A stretch of 64,000 nucleotides of DNA from Massilia sp. BJB1822 (GTDB lineage Bacteria > Pseudomonadota > Gammaproteobacteria > Burkholderiales > Burkholderiaceae_D), in the NCBI RefSeq assembly GCF_013369485.1, contig NZ_JABWEB010000004.1, positions 186,001-250,000 of the forward strand, given 5' to 3'. Of the stretch, positions 58,361 through 64,000 are shown piece after piece. The position numbers were made by a program, and so were the translations under genes. The notes below the pieces were generated by a model. That model saw only the letters and a list, made by a program, of their open reading frames with translations, did not search any database and was not told where the DNA came from. Positions within the stretch are counted from its first letter, which is position 1. Each line of letters starts with the position of its first letter.

Positions 58361-59088
58361 TCGGTGTGTTGCTGGGACTGGCCGGGGTGCTGGTCGGCCA
58401 GGGCCTGGAGGGCGGCAAATGGTCGTCGCTGGTACAGCCGGCTGCCTTTGCCATTGTGGTGGTCGGCACTTTCGGCGCCGTGCTGCTGCAAACCCGCCCG
58501 TCCACCCTGCGCCGCGGCGTGTGGATGCTGCGCTGGGTGTTTGCGCCGCCGGCCGATAGCCGCGCCGCGCTGGCGCGCGACATCAATGCCTGGAATCTGG
58601 CGGCGCGGCGCGACGGCCTGCTGTCGCTGGAGCGCTTCATGCTCTCGTCCAAGGACAAGTTCAATGCCAAGGGCTTGCGCATGATCGTCGACGGCGTTGC
58701 GCCCGACAAGCTGCGCCAGCTGCTCGACACCGAGATCACGGCTTTTGAAACGGCCGAGCGCCAGGCCGTGCGCATCTGGGAATCGGCGGCCGGCTATTCG
58801 CCCACCATCGGCATTCTGGGCGCGGTGCTGGGCCTGATCAGCGTGATGGAAAACCTGAGCGACCCGAGCAAGCTGGGGCCGGGCATTGCCGTGGCTTTCG
58901 TCTCCACCATTTATGGCGTGGGCCTGGCCAATCTGTTCTTTTACCCGATCGCCAACAAGCTGAAAAACATCGTCACGCAGCAGGTGCACCAGCAGGAAAT
59001 CGCCGCCGCCGTGTTCTATGACATCGCCAGCGGCGACTTCACCCGCATCATCGACGAGCGCGTCGCCACGCTGCTGCGGGAACACTGA
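58342..59088 (+). CDS. motC: Flagellar motor stator protein MotC (MotA-like)
   Basis: A 248-residue MotA/ExbB-family stator with four transmembrane helices and a cytosolic loop with charged residues (WESAAGYSPTIGILGAVLGLISVME follows, cores ESAAGYSPTIGILGAVL). In the MotC/MotD second stator set found in Pseudomonas-like flagellar loci next to fliA. Stop overlaps the motD start by TGATG. Confidence 0.93.
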   Translation: MDWASVIGVLLGLAGVLVGQGLEGGKWSSLVQPAAFAIVVVGTFGAVLLQTRPSTLRRGVWMLRWVFAPPADSRAALARDINAWNLAARRDGLLSLERFMLSSKDKFNAKGLRMIVDGVAPDKLRQLLDTEITAFETAERQAVRIWESAAGYSPTIGILGAVLGLISVMENLSDPSKLGPGIAVAFVSTIYGVGLANLFFYPIANKLKNIVTQQVHQQEIAAAVFYDIASGDFTRIIDERVATLLREH

Positions 59089-60449
59089 TGGAACGCCGCG
59101 CGCGCCGCAAATTCGATGACGAGCCGGAAAACCACGAGCGCTGGCTGATTTCCTACGCCGATTTCATCACCCTGCTGTTCGCCTTCTTCGTCGTGATGTA
59201 TGCGATCTCCTCGGTCAATATCGGCAAGTACAAGGTGTTTTCCGATGCGCTCGGCGACGCCTTCGGCGGCCAGGGATCGGCCGAACCGATCAATACCCAG
59301 GTGCAGAATCTGCCCATTCCCAATCCCGGCTTGAAGCGGCGCACCGAGCTGATCCGCAAGGAAAAAGAGCAGATGACCAAACTGGCCCAGGATCTGCTGT
59401 CGACCCTGGCGCCGCTGGTCAAGGAAGGCAAGGTGCGCGTGACGCAGAATAGCCGCGGCGTCAGCGTCGAGATCAATGCCAGCGTGCTGTTCGATCCGGG
59501 CGATGCGCGCCTGACGGCCGAATCGCGCGAGGCCTTGCAGGCGGTGGCCATCCTGCTCAAGGATGACAGCCATGCGGTGCAGGTGGAAGGCCATAGCGAC
59601 AATGTGCCGATCCGCAACGCCATCTTCCCCTCGAACTGGGAATTGTCGGCCATGCGCGCCGGCAGCGTGGTGCGCCTGTTCATCGAGGCGGGCGTACCGC
59701 CCGAACGCATGACGGCCGTCGGCCATGCATCGAATTTCCCGGTGGCGCCCAACGACACGCCGGAAGGCCGGGCGCGCAACCGCCGCGTTGCGGTCACCAT
59801 CCTGTCCGGCATTCCCGATCCGAGCACGGAAATCCCCACCGAGGCCGCACCACAGCCTGGAAAAACTGGGACAGACCACGTTTTCCGGGCAATATTGCTC
59901 GGAAAACGTGGTCTGTCCCCGGTCTTGTCCAATGCAAAAAGCCGGCAGCGCCGGCTGGTTCATTTCTGCGAAAAAAACTTAGCGGGCGAGGAAGCCGCGG
60001 CTATTGCGGCTGGCCGTGGCGTGGCCGCTGGGGCCGTAGACCTGGCTCTGGGTCTGGGGACGCAGCGCGTTCAGCGCGCCTTGCGTGTGGTTCAGGTGTT
60101 TATTGATCAGCACGCCATTCAGGCGGTTCATTTCCTTGGCTTCGCGCGTCAGCTCGAGCACTTGCTGCCACAGGGTGTGGGCTGTGGCGTCGCCGCTCGT
60201 GGCGAGCCAGGCTTCCATGCCGCTTTCCTGGGCGGCGTAGCCGGCGGCGCCGAGGGCGCTGTGACGCTGGCTGGCCAGCACCGCCATCTGGTTCACCAGC
60301 GCGGTTTTCTGCGGGGTGAGGGCGGTCAGGCTGTCGATGTCCGCGGCCACCAGATGTTTTTGCTCCAGCTTCAGGATTTCCAGCAGGGCGGAAATCAGGC
60401 TCTGCTCTTCATGCAGGCTGGCCATCGGGGACACGGTGTTCATGCTTGA
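59088..60449 (+). CDS. motD: Flagellar motor protein MotD (MotB-like), anomalous read-through C-terminus
   Basis: The first about 260 residues are a normal MotB/MotD: YADFITLLFAFFVVMYAIS (one transmembrane helix, plug Asp) and an OmpA-like peptidoglycan-binding domain with VEGHSDNVPI and NRRVAVTIL. No stop occurs at the usual end. From codon 261 the frame runs through a palindromic repeat and then antisense to flgN (from codon 298) to 453. The tail is arginine/glycine/histidine-rich and not MotD-like. Either the stop was lost with insertion of the repeat or the annotation should end earlier. Confidence 0.8.
   Translation: MERRARRKFDDEPENHERWLISYADFITLLFAFFVVMYAISSVNIGKYKVFSDALGDAFGGQGSAEPINTQVQNLPIPNPGLKRRTELIRKEKEQMTKLAQDLLSTLAPLVKEGKVRVTQNSRGVSVEINASVLFDPGDARLTAESREALQAVAILLKDDSHAVQVEGHSDNVPIRNAIFPSNWELSAMRAGSVVRLFIEAGVPPERMTAVGHASNFPVAPNDTPEGRARNRRVAVTILSGIPDPSTEIPTEAAPQPGKTGTDHVFRAILLGKRGLSPVLSNAKSRQRRLVHFCEKNLAGEEAAAIAAGRGVAAGAVDLALGLGTQRVQRALRVVQVFIDQHAIQAVHFLGFARQLEHLLPQGVGCGVAARGEPGFHAAFLGGVAGGAEGAVTLAGQHRHLVHQRGFLRGEGGQAVDVRGHQMFLLQLQDFQQGGNQALLFMQAGHRGHGVHA
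59868..59919. repeat. 52-bp palindromic repeat at the motD 3' end
   Basis: Perfect 19-bp arms (59868-59886 and 59901-59919) around a near-palindromic centre containing GCAATATTGC; the whole unit has a single mismatch. It begins GGGACAG and ends CTGTCCC. Like the 7.4-kb and 36.8-kb elements it is bounded by a GGAC/GTCC-like motif. It is translated in the motD frame. Confidence 0.85.
59935..59957 (-). terminator. Terminator of the flgM-flgN transcript
   Basis: On the minus strand, AGCCGGC-GCT-GCCGGCT is followed by TTTTTG. It is 22 bp past the flgN stop, adjacent to the palindromic repeat. Confidence 0.8.
59979..60443 (-). CDS. flgN: Flagellar export chaperone FlgN
   Basis: A 154-residue all-alpha chaperone for hook-filament junction proteins FlgK and FlgL. 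Helical opening ASLHEEQSLISALLEILKLE and the LTREAKEMNRLNGVLINKHL helix are typical. The C-terminus (GPSGHATASRNSRGFLAR) is unstructured. 8 bp after flgM, on the strand opposite to the motD read-through. Confidence 0.93.
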   Translation of the reverse strand: MNTVSPMASLHEEQSLISALLEILKLEQKHLVAADIDSLTALTPQKTALVNQMAVLASQRHSALGAAGYAAQESGMEAWLATSGDATAHTLWQQVLELTREAKEMNRLNGVLINKHLNHTQGALNALRPQTQSQVYGPSGHATASRNSRGFLAR

Positions 60450-60451
60450 TC

Positions 60452-60766
60452 CTAACGTTTACGCGAGTGCAGCAGATCCTTGACCGTTTCCAGCAAGCCG
60501 TCCGCTACTTTTTCCGAATTGACCTGGAACTGGCCGTCGGCAATCGCCAATTTGATGCGCTCGACTTTTTTGCTGTCGAACACGGCGTTGCTGCTGCTGG
60601 CTGCTCCGGCCGCCATGGCCTGTCCTTGTGCCGACAGGCGTACATTGTCTGCCCCGGCCTGGGGCGCCGGGGCGGCCGCCTTTTCCGCGCCGCGCGCGGT
60701 GCTATTGGCGGGCGCCGGCGTGTTCTGCAGGCCCGGCGTGGTGTTAACTGAATTATTGATCTTCAC
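60452..60766 (-). CDS. flgM: Anti-sigma-28 factor FlgM
   Basis: A 104-residue protein that inhibits FliA until the hook is complete. The C-terminal sigma-binding region is recognisable: DSKKVERIKLAIADGQFQVN and VADGLLETVKDLL. The N-terminal half is Ala/Pro-rich and flexible, suited to export. Transcribed from the sigma-28 promoter immediately upstream. Confidence 0.95.
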   Translation of the reverse strand: MKINNSVNTTPGLQNTPAPANSTARGAEKAAAPAPQAGADNVRLSAQGQAMAAGAASSSNAVFDSKKVERIKLAIADGQFQVNSEKVADGLLETVKDLLHSRKR

Positions 60767-60814
60767 AGCTTTATCCTCGTCTGGTTGGAGTCTTTACTCC
60801 GGGATACGAGTCTT

Positions 60815-60841
60815 ATATCGGCAGCTATTCGCCAAACTTTA
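60815..60841 (-). promoter_or_regulatory. Sigma-28 (FliA) promoter of flgM
   Basis: Minus strand: TAAAGTTT (60841-60834), 11-bp spacer, GCCGATAT (60822-60815), matching the consensus TAAAGTTT-N11-GCCGATAA at all but the last base. Its start point would be about 40 bp upstream of flgM. Confidence 0.9.
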
Positions 60842-60864
60842 GACCCACCAGACCACTTTTCTTG

Positions 60865-61557
60865 TCAGAAAGCTACCTCGACCAGCCCGCCGGCCCGCGC
60901 CACGCCGGAAACCGACTGGCCGCTGGCCGTTCTGACCTGGACAGTCTGGCCTTCGGCCGCATTCGCCGCGGCCTTGCCCTCGGAGGAAATGCTGAAACCG
61001 TTACCGCTGCTGACCAGGCGCACCAGCTGCCCCTGCAAGACCACTTGCTGGCTGCGCAGCGTGTCGAGGCGCAGCGGCACGCCGGCCGGCAGCGAGAGAT
61101 TGCTGCTGCGGCCGACCACCTGGCTGGCATCGGTGGCCACGCCCGGCGGCAGCGCCGTCAGATCGCCCTTGAGCGTCGTCAGCTGGGCCGCCACGATGGG
61201 CTGGCCCTGGGCCAGCGGCACGGCGCTGGCAACATAGTCGCCTTGCACCGTGACCCTGGCTTGAATATACACCGTCCATACCGAGGGCGCCGCACAGCGC
61301 ACGCCCACCGTGGTGCGGCCCCAGGCGCGCGCGCCCGGCATCAGAAACGCTTCCGGCGCGGCGCAGGCGCCCAGGCTCAGGCGCGGCTCGATGGGGCCGA
61401 CGCTGAGGCCGACCTTGCCCGGCAGGCCGCCCGTCTGCACTTGCAGGAATTGCTCGACTGTCTGCTGCAGCACGGCGGCGTCGGTGCGCGCGGCGGCAGG
61501 CTGCGCCAGCGCGGCGCCGGCCGACAGGAACAGGATGGAGAGAGTCAGCAGTTTCAT
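60865..61557 (-). CDS. flgA: Flagellar P-ring assembly chaperone FlgA
   Basis: A 230-residue periplasmic protein with a signal peptide (first 18 residues, ending ALAQ) and an SAF domain in the C-terminal half (ASAVPLAQGQPIVAAQL, then GQLVRLVSSGNGF). It assists FlgI polymerisation into the P ring. The start at 61557 has a poor ribosome-binding site; an ATG 33 bp upstream would lengthen the signal peptide. Divergent from flgB. Confidence 0.92.
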   Translation of the reverse strand: MKLLTLSILFLSAGAALAQPAAARTDAAVLQQTVEQFLQVQTGGLPGKVGLSVGPIEPRLSLGACAAPEAFLMPGARAWGRTTVGVRCAAPSVWTVYIQARVTVQGDYVASAVPLAQGQPIVAAQLTTLKGDLTALPPGVATDASQVVGRSSNLSLPAGVPLRLDTLRSQQVVLQGQLVRLVSSGNGFSISSEGKAAANAAEGQTVQVRTASGQSVSGVARAGGLVEVAF

Positions 61558-61717
61558 TGCAGGCCGGGGACAAGATAAGAATGCTGCCATGATAGTCCGC
61601 CCGCGCGCCGCGAAAGCGGGGAATAGGACCGGAAAGCCGGTCTTTCTCGAGCGATCCCTTGGCGCCCGGCCGCCGTAAGATCGATGCTGTCATCACCGTA
61701 TTTTCAGCGGAGCCACC

Positions 61718-62128
61718 ATGCTAGGGAAACTTGACGAACATTTGCGCTTTAACGAAACCGTGCTGAGCTTGCGCTCGCAGCGCCAGACCGTGCTCGCGTC
61801 GAATATCGCCAATGCCGATACGCCTAATTACAAGGCGCGCGACATCGACTTTGCCAGCGCCCTGCAAGGCGCGCTGGACAGCAAGGCCGCGCTGAACACC
61901 ACGGCAAAAAAACATTATCCAAACCCGCAGCAGCCGGGCCAGGCGCTGGCGGATGGCACGCCGCTGCTCTACCGCGGCGTGGTGCAGGGCGCCGTCGACG
62001 GCAATACCGTCGATATGGATGTCGAGCGCAACCAGTTCGCCGACAATGCGCTGCGCTATGAGGCCGGCGTCACCTTCATCAATTCCCAGATCAAGGGCTT
62101 GCTGGCGGCCATCCAGGGAGGACAGTAA
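61718..62128 (+). CDS. flgB: Flagellar proximal rod protein FlgB
   Basis: A 136-residue rod protein with the FlgB opening [34 protein letters not shown] (core [15 protein letters not shown]). It forms the base of the flagellar rod. CGGAG lies 8 nt before the ATG. Starts the flgBCDE run. Confidence 0.96.
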   Translation: MLGKLDEHLRFNETVLSLRSQRQTVLASNIANADTPNYKARDIDFASALQGALDSKAALNTTAKKHYPNPQQPGQALADGTPLLYRGVVQGAVDGNTVDMDVERNQFADNALRYEAGVTFINSQIKGLLAAIQGGQ

Positions 62129-62130
62129 TC

Positions 62131-62535
62131 ATGTCGCTATTCAGTATTTTTAATGTTTCCGGTTCGGCCATGAGCGCCCAGGCCCAGCGCCTGAACGTGG
62201 TCGCCTCCAATCTGGCCAATGCCGACAGTTCCACCAGCGCCACCGGCGAGGCTTACCGCGCCAAGCAGGTGGTGTTCGAAGCCACGCCCTCGGCCAATAA
62301 CGCCTCGACCGGGGTCAAGGTACAGCGCGTGGTGGAAGATCCGGGGCCGATGAAGCAGGTCTACGACCCCAAGCATCCGCTGGCCGACGAGAAGGGCTAT
62401 GTGACCATGCCCAATGTGAACGTGGTCGATGAGATGGTGAATATGCTGTCGGCCTCGCGCTCTTACCAGACCAATGTCGAAACGATGAACGCAGCCAAGT
62501 CGCTGCTCTTGAAAACCCTGACCATTGGTCAGTAA
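62131..62535 (+). CDS. flgC: Flagellar proximal rod protein FlgC
   Basis: A 134-residue rod protein: [26 protein letters not shown]-terminal helix, and C-terminal [27 protein letters not shown]. Separated from flgB by 2 bp. Confidence 0.97.
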   Translation: MSLFSIFNVSGSAMSAQAQRLNVVASNLANADSSTSATGEAYRAKQVVFEATPSANNASTGVKVQRVVEDPGPMKQVYDPKHPLADEKGYVTMPNVNVVDEMVNMLSASRSYQTNVETMNAAKSLLLKTLTIGQ

Positions 62536-62548
62536 CCGGAATTAGATC

Positions 62549-63238
62549 ATGGCCGTCGATACCAATACCTCCGTCCAGGGCAGCGGCCCGTCTGGCACGC
62601 TGATGAATGCCGTCAACCCGAAAAAGGCGACGGCCACCGACAGCACCAAGGCCGACCAGGACAAGTTCATGACCCTGCTGCTGACCCAGCTGAAAAACCA
62701 GGATCCGCTGAACCCGATGGACAACGCCCAGATCACCAGCCAGCTGGCCCAGCTGCAAACCGTGAGCGGCGTGAACAAGCTCAATGCCACACTGGATTCG
62801 CTGCGCGGCGACTACAAGGCATCGGCCTCGCTGGCGGCCACGAATATGATCAACCATGGCGTGCTGGTGCCCGGCTCGGCCCTGCAGCTGGCCAGCGGCA
62901 AGGCCGTCTTCGGCATCGATATGGGCACGGCCGCCGACCAGGTGCAGATCGAGATCAAGGACAGCAGCGGCAAGGCCATCCATGTCATCGATATGAAAAA
63001 CGTCAAGGCTGGCACCATGCCCCTGGTATGGGACGGTACGCTGGCCGACGGCAAGAAGGCGCCCGACGGCGCCTACCGCATCGCCGTCACGGCCACCACC
63101 GGCGGCGCCAAGCTCAAGGATGCCGCGGCGCTAACCTTCGGCACGGTGGCCAGCGTTTCGACCGGCGCCGCCGGCATCAAATTAAACATCCCCAACGTCG
63201 GCACGCTGACGATGGACGATATCAAGCAAGTGTTGTAA
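62549..63238 (+). CDS. flgD: Flagellar hook assembly protein FlgD
   Basis: A 229-residue hook-cap scaffold. QDKFMTLLLTQLKNQDPLNPMDNAQITSQLAQLQTV is the diagnostic segment (core LLTQLKNQDPLNPMDN), followed by FlgD Ig-like and Tudor-like domains. The cap directs FlgE polymerisation and is shed later. Confidence 0.97.
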   Translation: MAVDTNTSVQGSGPSGTLMNAVNPKKATATDSTKADQDKFMTLLLTQLKNQDPLNPMDNAQITSQLAQLQTVSGVNKLNATLDSLRGDYKASASLAATNMINHGVLVPGSALQLASGKAVFGIDMGTAADQVQIEIKDSSGKAIHVIDMKNVKAGTMPLVWDGTLADGKKAPDGAYRIAVTATTGGAKLKDAAALTFGTVASVSTGAAGIKLNIPNVGTLTMDDIKQVL

Positions 63239-63266
63239 GCCAGCCCATACTGAAGAGGGGAATAGC

Positions 63267-64000
63267 ATGTTTCAACAAGGTCTCAGCGGCCTGAACGCCG
63301 CAGATATATCGCTCAAAACGATCGGCAACAATATCGCCAACGCCAGTACCGTGGGCTTCAAGGGTTCTGTGGCCCAGTTCGCCGACCTGTACGCGAACTC
63401 GCTGAACGGGGTCAGCGGCAACAATCCCGGCATTGGCGTGTCGGTCGCGCGGCTGGCGCAGCAATTCACCCAGGGCGGGATCGAGACGACCAATAATCCG
63501 CTCGATATTTCCATCAATGGCGGCGGCTTCTTCCGCACCGTGGTCAATGGCGCCGTCCAGTATTCGCGCAATGGCCAGTTCCTGCTCGACAAGAACGGCG
63601 GCATCATCAATGCCCAGGGCGCCCAGGTGACGGGTTATCTGGCCAATAAGGATGGGGTGATCCTGTCCGGTGCGCCGGTGCCGCTGGTGATCGACAGCTC
63701 CGACCTGAAACCGAAGCCGACGGATAACGCCAATTTCTCCATCAACCTGAATTCCAAGGAAGAGCTGCCGGTCAAGACGCCGTTCAGTCCGACTGATCCG
63801 ACCAGCTTCAACAAGCAGACCTCGCTTAACGTGTACGACAGTCTGGGCAACTCCCATGTGATGGGCGTCTATTATGTGAAGACGGCACCCAATACTTGGG
63901 ACGTCTACATGTCCAACGATGGGGTGGAGTTGCAGACGCAAAAAGTGTTGAGCGATGCTGCCGCTACTGACCCGGTTAAAGCAGCCCGTCAGGCATATTA
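63267..64000 (+). CDS. flgE: Flagellar hook protein FlgE, N-terminal part
   Basis: The first 244 codons are in the window; the gene runs off the right edge. N-terminal FQQGLSGLNAADISLKTIGNNIANASTVGFK (core LNAADISLKTIGNNIANAST) and LDISINGGGFF identify the hook protein. AGGGGAATAGC precedes the ATG. FlgE forms the universal joint of the hook and is capped by FlgD. Confidence 0.95.
   Translation, partial: MFQQGLSGLNAADISLKTIGNNIANASTVGFKGSVAQFADLYANSLNGVSGNNPGIGVSVARLAQQFTQGGIETTNNPLDISINGGGFFRTVVNGAVQYSRNGQFLLDKNGGIINAQGAQVTGYLANKDGVILSGAPVPLVIDSSDLKPKPTDNANFSINLNSKEELPVKTPFSPTDPTSFNKQTSLNVYDSLGNSHVMGVYYVKTAPNTWDVYMSNDGVELQTQKVLSDAAATDPVKAARQAY

Noticed and set aside
61558-61717. Sigma-28 or sigma-54 promoter between flgA and flgB
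   Set aside because: GCCGTAAG and TTGGCGCC-like pieces occur, but no partner element lies at the right distance.

Overview
The window is a high-GC chromosomal segment of a betaproteobacterium, most likely in the Oxalobacteraceae (Massilia/Duganella/Janthinobacterium group). This is inferred from gene order (ribF-ileS-lspA-coaBC-dut; rne/rluC/HAD/Rieske/sppA; flhB-flhA-flhF-flhG-fliA-motC-motD), from an initiator tRNA with a C1:A72 mismatch, and from dispersed palindromic repeats of a style I associate with that family. No similarity search was possible. Family assignments rest on recognised motifs and context.

Layout. 1-1750: N-degron transferases (bpt partial, aat), a Nudix hydrolase and tRNA-fMet. 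1.9-4.1 kb: a DUF4261-type protein and a secreted pair including DUF2145. 4.1-8.6 kb (minus): a MerR regulator and a methyltransferase that share a TipAS-like module, alkA, a palindromic repeat pair, and an XdhC-type protein. 8.6-16.3 kb (minus): a housekeeping run ribF-ileS-lspA-coaBC-dut followed by a degenerate M48-like lipoprotein and a small secreted protein. 16.5-20.4 kb (minus): a TonB energy-transduction operon tonB-exbB-exbD-exbD-TPR. 20.9-25.8 kb (minus): the prkA-yeaH-spoVR stress trio. 26.3-36.8 kb: adenine/adenosine deaminase, an FtsX-type permease, an aldo/keto reductase with a divergent LysR regulator, an unusual response regulator divergent from a truncated hemoglobin behind an FNR box, rmuC and a CoA-transferase. 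36.8-41.3 kb: a compound repeat, then (minus) a MobA-MoeA fusion, moaA and chrA. 41.4-48.3 kb: rne (minus), divergent from rluC, HAD phosphatase, Rieske protein and sppA. 48.3-50.7 kb: a candidate structured RNA, a small ORF with an FNR box, an RsuA-type pseudouridine synthase and a FAH-family protein. 50.8-64 kb: the flagellar cluster. flhB-flhA, an inserted Rpn nuclease gene, then flhF-flhG-fliA-motC-motD run rightward. flgN, flgM and flgA run leftward behind a textbook sigma-28 promoter. flgB-flgC-flgD-flgE run rightward off the end.

Points most worth a second look: the Rpn-family gene lodged between flhA and flhF, with an internal Shine-Dalgarno/ATG that would make a C-terminal intragenic antitoxin; the motD reading frame, which has no stop at its expected end and runs through a 52-bp palindrome into the antisense strand of flgN; an unassigned promoter-hairpins-terminator unit at about 48.35-48.55 kb; two perfect FNR boxes, one driving an apparently leaderless truncated hemoglobin; a TipAS-like module present in three copies in two adjacent genes; and repeat elements carrying FNR-like sites and supplying stop codons to neighbouring genes.
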